From Cereibacter ovatus (lineage in GTDB: Bacteria; Pseudomonadota; Alphaproteobacteria; Rhodobacterales; Rhodobacteraceae): a stretch of DNA of 64,000 bases. The notes beneath the pieces are model-generated. The model saw only the letters and a list, made by a program, of their open reading frames with translations. It ran no database searches and was not told the DNA's origin. The position numbers were made by a program, and so were the translations under genes. Every line of letters starts with the position of its first letter. The first letter of the stretch is position 1. Below, one piece after another: positions 37,803 to 48,704 of this stretch. The stretch is taken from the NCBI RefSeq assembly GCF_900207575.1, contig NZ_OAOQ01000004.1, forward strand, positions 124,001 to 188,000, written 5' to 3'.

Positions 37803-38960
37803 TCAGGCGGCTTGCGACAGTGCCGCGATCTCGGAGGTGAAGGCCCAGGTCAGCCAGGGCATCAGCGCCGCGACATCCGCCGTCTCGACGGTCGAGCCGC
37901 ACCAGATCCGCAGGCCGGCCGGGGCGTCGCGATAGGCGCCCACGTCCAGCGCCACGCCTGCCTTTTCCAGCCGCTTGGCCACCGCCTTGGCGAAGGCCGC
38001 GCCGTCGGTGATGCGCGAATCGGTGAACTTCAGGCAGACCGAGGTGGTCGAGGCCGTCGCCGGATCGACCGCAAGGTTCGCGATCCAGTCGTTCGCAGCC
38101 ACGAAATCGGCGACAACCTTCGAGTTCGCCTCGGCCCGGGCGACCAGCGCCTTCAGCCCGCCGATCTCTTTCGCCCATTTCAGCGACACAAGGTAATCTT
38201 CCACCGCCAGCATCGAGGGCGTGTTGATCGTCTCGCCTTCGAAGATGCCTTCGATCAGCTTGCCGCCCTTCGTCATGCGGAAGATCTTCGGCATCGGCCA
38301 GGCGGGGGTGTAGCTTTCCAGACGCTCGACCGCGCGGGGCGACAGGATCAGCATCCCGTGGCCGCCCTCACCGCCCAGCACCTTCTGCCAGGAGAAGGTG
38401 ACCACATCCAGCTTGTCCCACGGCAGATCCATCGCGAAGGCGGCCGAGGTCGCGTCGCAGATGGTCAGGCCGGCGCGATCCGCCGGGATGGCGTCGCCGT
38501 TCGGCAGGCGCACGCCCGAGGTGGTGCCGTTCCAGGTGAAAACCACGTCCTTGTCGAAATCGACCTGCGCGAAATCGACGATCTCGCCATAGGGCGCCTT
38601 GCGCACGGTGGCGTCGAGCTTCAGCTGTTTCACCGCGTCGGTGACCCAGCCTTCGCCAAAGCTTTCCCAGGCCAGCATCTCGACCGGGCGGGCGCCCAGC
38701 AGCGACCACATCGCCATCTCGACTGCGCCCGTATCGGACCCCGGCACGATGCCGATGCGGTAACCCGCCGGAACGCCGAGGATTTCGCGGGTCAGCTCGA
38801 TCGCTTCCTTCAGCTTGGCCTTGCCGACGGCGGCACGGTGCGAACGGCCCAAGGGCGCGTCCGACAGCAGGTCCAGCGAATAGGTGGGGATCTTGGCGCA
38901 GGGGCCAGAGGAGAAGCGCGGGTTCGCCGGGCGCGCGGCCGGGGTCTGCAAATCAGACAT
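37803..38960 (-). CDS. serC: Phosphoserine aminotransferase
   Basis: Second step of serine synthesis: transfer of an amino group from glutamate to 3-phosphohydroxypyruvate, with PLP. The 385-residue protein belongs to the alphaproteobacterial branch of SerC. The PLP lysine lies in [29 protein letters not shown] and [16 protein letters not shown] contribute to cofactor binding, and the N-terminal RFSSGPCAK is family-specific. AAGGA lies four bases before the ATG. It heads the serC-serA operon and diverges from serB; the leader contains hairpins described separately. Confidence 0.96.
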   Translation of the reverse strand: MSDLQTPAARPANPRFSSGPCAKIPTYSLDLLSDAPLGRSHRAAVGKAKLKEAIELTREILGVPAGYRIGIVPGSDTGAVEMAMWSLLGARPVEMLAWESFGEGWVTDAVKQLKLDATVRKAPYGEIVDFAQVDFDKDVVFTWNGTTSGVRLPNGDAIPADRAGLTICDATSAAFAMDLPWDKLDVVTFSWQKVLGGEGGHGMLILSPRAVERLESYTPAWPMPKIFRMTKGGKLIEGIFEGETINTPSMLAVEDYLVSLKWAKEIGGLKALVARAEANSKVVADFVAANDWIANLAVDPATASTTSVCLKFTDSRITDGAAFAKAVAKRLEKAGVALDVGAYRDAPAGLRIWCGSTVETADVAALMPWLTWAFTSEIAALSQAA

Positions 38961-38980
38961 GGTATCCTTCCAGATAGATG

Positions 38981-39038
38981 CCTCTCGGTGGGGAGAGGTG
39001 TCCCGCCGCTGGCTTTAGCGACGTCGCGCCTCTGGCGC
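38981..39038 (-). promoter_or_regulatory. Structured serC leader, candidate serC RNA motif
   Basis: Read leftward toward serC, the leader can form GCGCC/GGCGC (39026-39038), the alternative palindrome GCGACGTCGC (39018-39027), and CCTCTC/GAGAGG (38981-38998), the last 20 bases before the serC start. A conserved serC RNA motif upstream of alphaproteobacterial serC is known from comparative genomics. I identify this copy by position and hairpins, not by covariance scoring. Confidence 0.5.
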
Positions 39039-39100
39039 AAGGAAAAGAATTGTCCTAGAGCGGCGCTTGATCCTGAAAAAGCGACCTGTCGGGGAATCCC

Positions 39101-39976
39101 ATGTTCATCGCCACCCTGCTGACCGACCCCGCCACGCCCGCACTGGACCAAGCCACGGTCGAGGCCATCCGCAACGCCTGGGGCGGCGGTCCCGCGCGCT
39201 GGCTGGACCATGGCGTTGCCGCGGAATTCCCGCTGCCCTCAATGCCTTCGAACCGCTGGCAGGTGTGGGAGGATCTTCAGACCCTGAAGGTCGATCTGGT
39301 GGTGCAGGCCGACGCCGGACGGCGGAAGAAACTGCTGCTGGCCGACATGGATTCGACCATGATCCGGCAGGAATGCATCGACGAACTGGCCGACGAAGCC
39401 GGCGTCGGTGAATATGTCGCAGGCATCACCGCCCGCGCGATGAATGGCGAGTTGAACTTCGAATCCGCCCTGCGCGAGAGGGTCTCGTTGTTGAAGGGCC
39501 TGCCGGAATCGGTAATCGAACGGGTGTTCGAAAACCGCATCCGATACATGCCGGGCGGGCGCGAACTGGTGCAGACGATGAAGGCCAGCGGCGCGCGGGC
39601 GGCGCTGGTGTCGGGCGGCTTCACCGCCTTTACCGCGCGCGTGGCCGAGGGGCTGGGGTTCGACGAGCACCGCGCCAACATCCTGCATGTCACCGATGGG
39701 CAGTTGACCGGAACGGTCGCCGAACCGATCCTAGGCCGCGAAGCCAAACTGGCCGCGCTGGAGGAGCTTTGCGCCGGGCTGGGAATCGGGGTCGATCAGG
39801 CGATGGCGGTGGGCGATGGCGCGAACGATCTGGGGATGCTGAAACGCGCCGGCGCCGGCGTGGCGCTGCACGCGAAACCCGTGGTGGCGGCCGAATGCGA
39901 GATCCGCATCAACCACGGCGACCTGACCGCGCTTTTGTTCGTGCAGGGCTACGCGCGCGACCAGTTCGTGACCTGA
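39101..39976 (+). CDS. serB: Phosphoserine phosphatase
   Basis: Last step of serine synthesis: dephosphorylation of O-phosphoserine. The 291-residue HAD-family protein has the nucleophile motif DMDSTMI, the second motif ALVSGGFTAF, the conserved lysine in GREAKLAAL, and GDGANDLGML. The N-terminal 80 residues resemble the regulatory ACT-like part of other SerB proteins. It diverges from serC-serA with 140 bases between the starts, so all three serine genes share one control region. It converges on zapE with only eight bases between stops. Confidence 0.96.
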   Translation: MFIATLLTDPATPALDQATVEAIRNAWGGGPARWLDHGVAAEFPLPSMPSNRWQVWEDLQTLKVDLVVQADAGRRKKLLLADMDSTMIRQECIDELADEAGVGEYVAGITARAMNGELNFESALRERVSLLKGLPESVIERVFENRIRYMPGGRELVQTMKASGARAALVSGGFTAFTARVAEGLGFDEHRANILHVTDGQLTGTVAEPILGREAKLAALEELCAGLGIGVDQAMAVGDGANDLGMLKRAGAGVALHAKPVVAAECEIRINHGDLTALLFVQGYARDQFVT

Positions 39977-39984
39977 GCCGCCCG

Positions 39985-41061
39985 TCAGGCCGCCCAGTCG
40001 GCGCCCTGCATCTCGCGCAGGCGGCTGGCGGTGCGTTCATATTCGAACGAACCTGTGCCTTCCATGTAAAGCCGTTCGGGCTCATCCGCGGCCGAGGCGA
40101 TCAGGCGCACGCGGCCTTCGTACAGCGCATCGATCAGCGTGACGAAGCGTTTGACCTCGTTATAGTTTTCCGCAGACAGCCGGGGGATGTCCTCAAGGAT
40201 CAGCACCCGGCAGGCTTCGGCGATGGCCAGAAAATCCGCGGGCCCCAGCGGACGGGCGCAAAGATCCCAGAAGGTCGCGCGCCCCACGCCATTGGCAAAG
40301 CACGCAATCTCGACCTCGCGCCCGTTCACCGGCAGGCGCAGCGGATGGCCGCGATCGCCCCCCGTCAGGTCGGTCCAGATCTCGGACAGTTGGCGGTGGG
40401 CGCCCGTGGCGGGCCAGAAATAGACCTGCGCCCCCTGAAGCCGGTGCTGGCGATAATCGGTCGGGCTTTCCAGCTCCACCACTGTCAACCGCTCGCGCAG
40501 AAGCGCGATGAAAGGCAAAAACACCTGCCGGTTCAAGCCGTTGAGATAAAGATCTTCCGGCGGACGGTTCGAGGTGGTGACGATCACCACCCCCAGATCG
40601 AACAGCTTCTGAAACAGCCGGCCCACCACCATCGCGTCGGTGATGTCGGTGATCTGCATCTCGTCAAAGGCCAGCAACCGCACCTCGGCCGCGACCGCAT
40701 CGGCCACGGGCTGAAGCGCATCTTCGACGCCGCGCTTGCGCGCCTCGTGCATCCCGCGCTGCACTTCCTGCATGAAGGAATGGAAATGCACCCGTCGCTT
40801 GGCCGGGATCGCCACCGCATCGGTGAACAGATCCATCAGCATCGACTTGCCGCGCCCCACCCCGCCCCACAGGTAAAGCCCCTTGGGCAGCACCTCTTTC
40901 TGCGCGAACCGGCCGAAAAAGCCGCGCTTGCGTTCGGGGTTGGCCTCAAGCCACAGGCGGATCGCCTCAAGGTCGGGCAGCACGGCGTGCTGCGCCGGGT
41001 CGGCGGTCAGATCGCCCGCATCGACGCGGGCTTCGTAAATCTCGGTCAGGGTCTGGCGCAT
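39985..41061 (-). CDS. zapE: Cell division protein ZapE (AFG1-like ATPase)
   Basis: A P-loop ATPase of 358 residues. In E. coli, ZapE binds FtsZ and is needed under low oxygen or heat; the mitochondrial relative AFG1/LACE1 is linked to protein quality control. Walker A is WGGVGRGKSMLMDLF and Walker B LLAFDEMQITDI, and the segment VIVTTSNRPPEDLY is family-specific. It is the last gene in a leftward series after gyrB, which ends 44 bases before its start. The ribosome-binding site GAAGGG is unusually close (two to three bases) to the ATG, which may lower initiation. Confidence 0.92.
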   Translation of the reverse strand: MRQTLTEIYEARVDAGDLTADPAQHAVLPDLEAIRLWLEANPERKRGFFGRFAQKEVLPKGLYLWGGVGRGKSMLMDLFTDAVAIPAKRRVHFHSFMQEVQRGMHEARKRGVEDALQPVADAVAAEVRLLAFDEMQITDITDAMVVGRLFQKLFDLGVVIVTTSNRPPEDLYLNGLNRQVFLPFIALLRERLTVVELESPTDYRQHRLQGAQVYFWPATGAHRQLSEIWTDLTGGDRGHPLRLPVNGREVEIACFANGVGRATFWDLCARPLGPADFLAIAEACRVLILEDIPRLSAENYNEVKRFVTLIDALYEGRVRLIASAADEPERLYMEGTGSFEYERTASRLREMQGADWAA

Positions 41062-41104
41062 GGCCCTTCATAAGGCCATGCCGCGGCGCAGAAAAGGGGC
41101 CTGA

Positions 41105-43558
<2,454 letters not shown>

Positions 43559-43568
43559 TCACGCGCGA

Positions 43569-43597
43569 TTTATAGCGGCCAAGCCCGGGAATGTCAC
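43569..43597 (-). promoter_or_regulatory. sigma70-type promoter of gyrB
   Basis: On the minus strand: GTGACA (43592-43597), a 17-base spacer and TATAAA (43569-43574), matching five of six consensus bases in each box. It predicts a start near 43562 and a leader of about 20 bases before the gyrB ATG. Supercoiling control is expected for gyrB but not readable here. Confidence 0.7.
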
Positions 43598-43629
43598 GCC
43601 CAGGGCCCAAGATTTAGCGCCGTCCACCG

Positions 43630-44052
43630 TCACGGAAGCGTCAGACTGCCATCCTCGGCCAGCGGCCAGAACGGGTTCATCGCGACTTCCCAGACATGGC
43701 CATCAGGGTCCGCCCAATAGCCGGAATAGCCCCCCCAGAACACCTTTTCCGGCCGTTTCAGCACCACGCCCCCGGCTGCGATGGCCACCTCGAACGCGGC
43801 ATCAACCTCGGCCTCGGACGCGAAATTCTGCGCCAGCGTCACCGCCCCCGTCCCCAGCACAGCCCCCGGCCGCCCCTGATCGGCCGCCAGATCAGCCCGA
43901 CCGAACAGCGCCAACACCGAACCCTGCATCTGAAAGAACGCGATCCCCTCTTGCACACCATGAGGCCGCCACCCCAGCCGGCGATAAAAGCCGACCGAGG
44001 CCGCCAGATCCGCGACCCCCAGCGTGATCAGCGTCACGCGCTGCGGTGTCAT
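43630..44052 (-). CDS. VOC family protein (glyoxalase/dioxygenase-like)
   Basis: A 140-residue vicinal-oxygen-chelate protein with paired beta-alpha-beta modules: VTLITLGVADLAASVGFYRRLGW at the start and GGYSGYWADPDGHVWEVA at the end. The latter matches the DPDG-x-WE motif in which the glutamate is a usual metal ligand. Members include glyoxalases, fosfomycin-resistance proteins and dioxygenases; this subgroup, with FWGGYSGYWADPDGH, is common and uncharacterised. The ATG at 44052 overlaps the recF stop (ATGA), so translation is coupled to recF although no link to replication is known. An alternative start at 44067 is less likely. Confidence 0.88.
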   Translation of the reverse strand: MTPQRVTLITLGVADLAASVGFYRRLGWRPHGVQEGIAFFQMQGSVLALFGRADLAADQGRPGAVLGTGAVTLAQNFASEAEVDAAFEVAIAAGGVVLKRPEKVFWGGYSGYWADPDGHVWEVAMNPFWPLAEDGSLTLP

Positions 44053-45155
44053 GGCCCCATCTCGCACACCTGCGACAGCCCCCCCACCTCGGTCACCTCG
44101 AACCTCTGGGCCCGCGACCCCAAAGCCGAAAACAACTCTGGCCCCGTGCCGGTCATCAACGCCTGCGCCCCCAACGTGCAGATCTCGTCATACAGAGCCT
44201 CCCGACGCCCCTCATCCAGATGCGCCGCCACCTCATCCAACAGCAATACCGGCGCCGCACCCAGATCCTCGGCCAGCGCCCGCGCATTGGCAAGGATCAT
44301 CGAGATCAGCAACGCCTTCTGCTCGCCGGTCGAACACAGCCCGGCCGGCACCCCCTTCCCGGCATAGACCGCCGCAAGATCGGCGCGGTGCGGCCCCACC
44401 AGCGTCCGCCCCGCCGCCATGTCACGCCGCCGCCCCTCGGCCCAGGCCGCCCGAAGATCCTCGGGATCGTCCGAGGCGACATCCAACTCTGCCCGCGGAA
44501 AGGCACCGCCCGCATCAGCCTGCGCCCGCATCAGCCGCGACACCGCCACGGCACGATGCGCCACAATCAGCGCCGCCGCCTCGGCCATCCGCCCCTCCAG
44601 CGCCGCATACCAATGCGCATCGCCAACGCCTTCCTTCAGCAGCCGGTTGCGCTCGCGCATCGCCTTTTCATAATCCAGCACCGCCTCGGCATGATCCGGC
44701 GCGAAACTCATCGCCACCCGATCCAGAAACCGGCGCCGCCCCTCGGCCGCCTCGGTCCACAACCGATCCATCGCCGGCACCAGCCAGACGATCCGCAGGA
44801 TGCGCCCCAACATCACCTGCGTCGCCGCCTTGCCGTCGATCCGCACCTGCCGCGCCCCGCCACACTCGGCCCAGGTCTCGACCTCGTGATCGGAATGCAG
44901 CCCCCTGACCGCAGCACTGACCTTCCACCCCAACACCTCGGGACGCCGCGCGATCTCATCGGCCCCGGCACGGCGCAACCCGCGCCCCGGCGACAACAGC
45001 GACACCGCCTCAAGTATGTTGGTCTTGCCCGCCCCGTTCGGCCCGACAAAGGCCACCGGCCGGCCGTCGAACACCATCCGCACCCCGCGGTATGAACGGA
45101 AATGCGACACGCCCAGAGAGGCCACCGCCAGCCCGCGCACCCTCTCCCCTTTCAT
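44049..45155 (-). CDS. recF: DNA replication and repair protein RecF
   Basis: An SMC-like ATPase that loads RecA at gaps through RecFOR. The protein has Walker A FVGPNGAGKTNILEA, the ABC signature STGEQKALLI and Walker B LLLDEVAAHLD. The open frame runs to 45197, but its first 14 residues are translated from dispersed repeat copy C and are rejected. ATG at 45155 falls in the end of that repeat; a GTG at 45140, preceded by AAGGGGAGAGG, is an alternative and may be the true start. It lies downstream of dnaN by about 50 bases and overlaps the VOC gene. Confidence 0.93.
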   Translation of the reverse strand: MKGERVRGLAVASLGVSHFRSYRGVRMVFDGRPVAFVGPNGAGKTNILEAVSLLSPGRGLRRAGADEIARRPEVLGWKVSAAVRGLHSDHEVETWAECGGARQVRIDGKAATQVMLGRILRIVWLVPAMDRLWTEAAEGRRRFLDRVAMSFAPDHAEAVLDYEKAMRERNRLLKEGVGDAHWYAALEGRMAEAAALIVAHRAVAVSRLMRAQADAGGAFPRAELDVASDDPEDLRAAWAEGRRRDMAAGRTLVGPHRADLAAVYAGKGVPAGLCSTGEQKALLISMILANARALAEDLGAAPVLLLDEVAAHLDEGRREALYDEICTLGAQALMTGTGPELFSALGSRAQRFEVTEVGGLSQVCEMGP

Positions 45156-45195
45156 TCTGGCCCAAATATCCCGGGGGTGTGGGGGCAGCGCCCCC
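45151..45195 (-). repeat. Dispersed hairpin element, copy C
   Basis: On the minus strand: GGGGGC, GCCCCC, CACCCCCG and GGGATATTTGGGCCAGAA, matching copies A and B with few changes. It lies between dnaN and recF and reaches the recF start codon, so translated copies of such elements produce false N-terminal extensions. Confidence 0.85.
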
Positions 45196-45207
45196 ACCCT
45201 TGCGCCG

Positions 45208-46326
45208 CTACACGCGCATCGGCATCACGACATAGACCGCCGACATGTCGCTGCCCTCGCGCATCAACGTCGGATCGCCCGAGGAATTGAACAGGAACAC
45301 CGCATTCTCGCGATCGACCTGAGACGCGATTTCCAGCAGATACTTGGCGTTGAAACCGATTTCCAGCCGCTCGTCGCCATAGGCCACCGCCAGTTCCTCT
45401 TCGGCCGCACCCGAATCCGGGGCATTCACCGACAGCACCAGCCGATCCTCATCCAGCGACAGCTTCACCGCGCGCGACCGCTCCGACGACACCGTGGCCA
45501 CCCGGTCGACCGCCTTGGCAAATTCCTGCGCGTCGACTTCCAGCCGGCGGGTGTTGCCGACCGGGATCACCCGGGAATAATCGGGGAAGGTGCCGTCGAT
45601 CACCTTCGAGGTCATGGTGATCTGCGGCGTCGCGAACCGAACCTTCGTCTCGGACACCGAAACCGCAATCTGCGCCTCGTCATCGTCCAGCAGCTTGCGC
45701 AACTCGTTCACGGTCTTGCGCGGCACGATCACGCCGGGCATCCCCGCGGCCCCTTCGGGCAAGGGCGCGTCGATCCGCGCCAGCCGATGGCCATCGGTTG
45801 CCACACAGCGCAGCACCGGCCCTTCGTCGCCCTGCGCCACATGCATGTAGACACCGTTCAGGTAATAGCGCGTCTCTTCGGTCGAGATCGCGAACTTGGC
45901 CTTGTCGAACAAGCGTCGCAGCATCGGCGCCGACGCCGAAAAGTTCGAGCTGTATTCCGAGCTCGCCATCACCGGAAAATCTTCCTTCGGCAGCGTGGCA
46001 AGGCTGAACACCGACCGCCCCGCCATCACCGTCAGCCGCCCCGAGGCCGCATCTTCCGACAGGTTCACCAGCGCGCCATCGGGAAGTTTGCGCACGATTT
46101 CATGCAGCATCACCGCCGAGACCGTGGTGGCGCCGGCCCGGTCCACCACGGCCGGCGTGCGGTCCACCACTTCGATGTCAAGGTCGGTGGCGCGGAACGA
46201 GACCGTTCCGCCGTCAGCCTCGATCAGGACGTTGGCAAGAATGGGAATGGTGTTGCGACGCTCGACGACCGACTGGGCCTGACCCACAGCCTTCAACAAA
46301 GCGCCGCGTTCGATGCTGATCTTCAT
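45208..46326 (-). CDS. dnaN: DNA polymerase III beta subunit (sliding clamp)
   Basis: A ring-shaped processivity factor of 372 residues composed of three similar domains of about 120 residues. The N-terminal MKISIERGALLKAVGQAQSVVERRNTIPIL and the C-terminal AVYVVMPMRV are typical. The hydrophobic cleft that binds polymerases and DnaA-inactivation factors lies at the junction of domains 2 and 3. It lies 117 bases downstream of dnaA; that gap holds a hairpin and a candidate promoter, so it may have its own transcript as well as reading through from dnaA. Confidence 0.97.
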   Translation of the reverse strand: MKISIERGALLKAVGQAQSVVERRNTIPILANVLIEADGGTVSFRATDLDIEVVDRTPAVVDRAGATTVSAVMLHEIVRKLPDGALVNLSEDAASGRLTVMAGRSVFSLATLPKEDFPVMASSEYSSNFSASAPMLRRLFDKAKFAISTEETRYYLNGVYMHVAQGDEGPVLRCVATDGHRLARIDAPLPEGAAGMPGVIVPRKTVNELRKLLDDDEAQIAVSVSETKVRFATPQITMTSKVIDGTFPDYSRVIPVGNTRRLEVDAQEFAKAVDRVATVSSERSRAVKLSLDEDRLVLSVNAPDSGAAEEELAVAYGDERLEIGFNAKYLLEIASQVDRENAVFLFNSSGDPTLMREGSDMSAVYVVMPMRV

Positions 46327-46396
46327 TCCCTCATACCTCTTTCAGACGCGGACGCCGAAACTGCCCGGTTTCGCACCGAAGCTCAAGTTTTTCCCG

Positions 46397-46424
46397 ACTA
46401 TGGATGGATTGGCGGGGGCGTCAA
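46397..46424 (-). promoter_or_regulatory. Candidate dnaN promoter
   Basis: On the minus strand: TTGACG (46419-46424), a 16-base spacer and CATAGT (46397-46402), 71 bases before the dnaN start. The -35 box overlaps the loop and descending arm of the hairpin at 46414-46432. Confidence 0.45.
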
Positions 46425-46432
46425 GCGCCCCC
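46414..46432 (-). terminator. Hairpin after dnaA
   Basis: GGGGGCG (46414-46420) pairs with CGCCCCC (46426-46432) around a 5-base loop, 12 bases after the dnaA stop. It lacks a T-tract, so it probably attenuates rather than fully ends transcription into dnaN. Confidence 0.45.
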
Positions 46433-46443
46433 GGGGCCGCGCC

Positions 46444-47796
46444 TCAGCCCTGCAACAGCCGGCGCAAAAGCTGAAGATCGTCCGACAGCTGCGAATCCGT
46501 CGCCATCAGTTCCTCGATCTTGCGCACGCCATGCATGATCGTGGTGTGATCGCGCCCGCCGAACCGGCGCCCGATCTCGGGCAGAGATCGCGGGGTCAGG
46601 TGCTTGGACAGATACATCGCCACTTGCCGCGGGCGCGCGATGGTGCGCAACCGCTTCGGCCCGATCATGTCCGACAGCCGGATGTTGTAATGCTCGGCCA
46701 CCTTGCGCTGGATTTCCTCGATCGTGACCTTGCGATCCGAAGCGCGCAGGATGTCGGCCAGACAGTCCTGCGCCAGATCCAGCGTGATCTCGCGCCCGAC
46801 AAGGCTGGCGAAGGCAAAAAGCCGCGTCAGCGCACCTTCCAGCACCCGCACGTTCGAGGTGATGCGATGGGCCAGAAACTCCAGCACCCCGTCTGCGATC
46901 ACCAGCCCCTTGTATTGCTCGCGGTAGAAATCGGCCTTCTGTTGCAGGATGCCAAGGCGCAGTTCGTAGTCGGTCGGGTGGACATCGACCACAAGACCGC
47001 ACTGAAGCCGGCTTTTGATCCGTTCCTCCAGATCCTTGATCTCGCCCGGCGCACGGTCGGCGGAAATCACGATCTGCTTGTTCTGATCCACCAAGGCGTT
47101 GAAGGTATGGAAGAATTCTTCCTGCGTCGAATCCTTTCCGGCGATGAACTGCACGTCATCGACCATCAGCACATCGACGGAACGGAACAACTCCTTGAAG
47201 CCCAGGATCTCGCGTTCGCGCAGGGCCTGCACGAAGCGATACATGAACTGCTCGGCCGACAGATACAGCACGCGGGCCTGCGGCTGGCGCTTTTGCAGTT
47301 CGTGCGCGATGGCGTGCATCAGGTGGGTCTTGCCCAGCCCGACGCCGCCATAAAGAAACAGCGGGTTGAACGTCACGGGCCCGCCTTCGGCCACGCGGCG
47401 CGCGGCGGCATGGGCCAGTTCATTCGGCTTGCCGACCACGAAACTGTCAAAGGTAAAGCGCGCGTCCAGCGGGGCGCCGCGCAGATCCTCATCGGGCTGC
47501 GGTTTGGGCCGCGCGACCGGCGCGGCCTTGACCGGCTGCAACGGCGGCCTGGGCGAGTTCGACACCGCAAATTCCAGCCGCTCGACGGGTTCGCCCGCCT
47601 CGGTCAGACGATGCCGGATATGGTCGCCGAAATTACGCTGCACCCAGTCGCCGAAGAACAGCGTCGGCACCTCGAATCGCGCCACGCCCTCGGAAAGGCC
47701 CGTCAGCCGCAGAGGCTCGATCCAGGTCACGAAGTTGTTTTTGCCCACACGCTTGAGCAGCCCTTCGCGCACTTGAACCCAGGTCTCATTCGTCAT
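46444..47796 (-). CDS. dnaA: Chromosomal replication initiator DnaA
   Basis: The AAA+ initiator that melts the origin and recruits the helicase. The 450-residue protein has domain I (MTNETWVQVREGLLKRV), a short Pro-rich linker at about 82-105, Walker A GGVGLGKT at 150-157, Walker B VLMVDDVQF and the DNA-binding signature GRDHTTIMHGVRKIEEL near the C-terminus. It is the first gene of the dnaA-dnaN-recF block; rpsT lies 536 bases upstream on the same strand. No cluster of DnaA boxes was seen in that upstream region. Confidence 0.98.
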   Translation of the reverse strand: MTNETWVQVREGLLKRVGKNNFVTWIEPLRLTGLSEGVARFEVPTLFFGDWVQRNFGDHIRHRLTEAGEPVERLEFAVSNSPRPPLQPVKAAPVARPKPQPDEDLRGAPLDARFTFDSFVVGKPNELAHAAARRVAEGGPVTFNPLFLYGGVGLGKTHLMHAIAHELQKRQPQARVLYLSAEQFMYRFVQALREREILGFKELFRSVDVLMVDDVQFIAGKDSTQEEFFHTFNALVDQNKQIVISADRAPGEIKDLEERIKSRLQCGLVVDVHPTDYELRLGILQQKADFYREQYKGLVIADGVLEFLAHRITSNVRVLEGALTRLFAFASLVGREITLDLAQDCLADILRASDRKVTIEEIQRKVAEHYNIRLSDMIGPKRLRTIARPRQVAMYLSKHLTPRSLPEIGRRFGGRDHTTIMHGVRKIEELMATDSQLSDDLQLLRRLLQG

Positions 47797-48285
47797 TTCC
47801 TATGCCCGTTCGTCGTTCATCGCCTGCGGCCTGACCCGCGCCGAAATGGCGGGGCTGCCTTGTTGTCGTTTTGCGACGCAAATCTTAAGGGGGCGCTTTG
47901 ACAGCGCGCAGGAAATCACCGGGCCGCCCGCATGAATGCAGGCGATCCGGTAACACGGGACCGAACGCGACGCGAAAGGAACCGGGTGAAGCCCGGTTCA
48001 TCCGACGTTGCGGAAGCATGCCCAGACGGGCACCAGTCATAACCCCATGATCGCAAACCGCTTTTGTCACTTCCGCCGGATTGGCGGCAGCTGGCAGCTG
48101 ACAACAGTCGATCCGCGACCAACCATGTCCCCCCAAGGACGTGTGAATCGCTGACATGACGCTAGCAAGTGGGGCCAAGCATCTGCAACCGAACTTCGCT
48201 GTTGACTAAGTCTTTGTCGCAGCGAATCCCGGCGACCTTGCGACGCGGCCACAGCCGCCCCTTGGCAGGGTCCAAAAACGCAAAA
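47797..48285. other. Long non-coding region upstream of dnaA
   Basis: About 490 bases without a credible gene. It holds an 8-bp stem, GAACCGGG (47979-47986) with CCCGGTTC (47992-47999), and a CAGCTGGCAGCTG palindrome near 48089. I found no TTATCCACA-type DnaA boxes, no AT-rich unwinding tract and no convincing promoter. It presumably carries the dnaA promoter and leader; an origin is possible but not supported by reading. Confidence 0.5.
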
Positions 48286-48304
48286 CGCGCCCCAGAGGGG
48301 CGCG
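48286..48304 (-). terminator. Intrinsic terminator of rpsT
   Basis: An 8-bp GC stem (48297-48304 with 48286-48293, 3-base loop), followed on the minus strand by TTTT and then GCGTTTTT. It starts 29 bases after the rpsT stop. Confidence 0.85.
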
Positions 48305-48332
48305 CTTCAAGCCGTTGAAACTACGGCAGAAA

Positions 48333-48611
48333 TCAGGCGGCGACCGGGTGAGCCAGCACGTTCACGCGATGCGCGAGGCGCGACATTTTCCGGGCCACGG
48401 TGTTCTTGTGCAGGACACCCTTGGTGATGCCGCGGGCAAGCTCGGGCTGAGCCGTCTTCAGCGCAATGGCGGCGGCAGCAGCGTCGCCCGAGGCGAGTGC
48501 TTCCTCGACCTTGCGCAGGAAGGTGCGGATCCGCGACCGGCGGGCCTTGTTAACGGCGGCGCGGGCCTCGGCCTGGCGGGCACGCTTCTTGGACTGGGGC
48601 GAGTTGGCCAT
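48333..48611 (-). CDS. rpsT: 30S ribosomal protein S20
   Basis: A 92-residue basic protein that binds 16S rRNA helices early in 30S assembly. The N-terminal [21 protein letters not shown], the central [14 protein letters not shown] and the C-terminal [18 protein letters not shown] are characteristic of S20. It is a single-gene unit with a strong promoter upstream and an intrinsic terminator after it. The order rpsT-dnaA, both leftward, is common in Rhodobacterales. Confidence 0.97.
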   Translation of the reverse strand: MANSPQSKKRARQAEARAAVNKARRSRIRTFLRKVEEALASGDAAAAAIALKTAQPELARGITKGVLHKNTVARKMSRLAHRVNVLAHPVAA

Positions 48612-48656
48612 ATGTCTTGGACTTCCGTCTAAGTTCGATCTCTATTTGAAGCCGCG

Positions 48657-48685
48657 TCTTTACGGGCGACTCACACGCAAGTCAA
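48657..48685 (-). promoter_or_regulatory. sigma70-type promoter of rpsT
   Basis: On the minus strand: TTGACT (48680-48685), a 17-base spacer and TAAAGA (48657-48662), five and four matches to consensus. The predicted start is near 48650, about 39 bases before the rpsT ATG. Confidence 0.65.
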
Positions 48686-48704
48686 CCCGCAAGGACGCGA
48701 TTCC

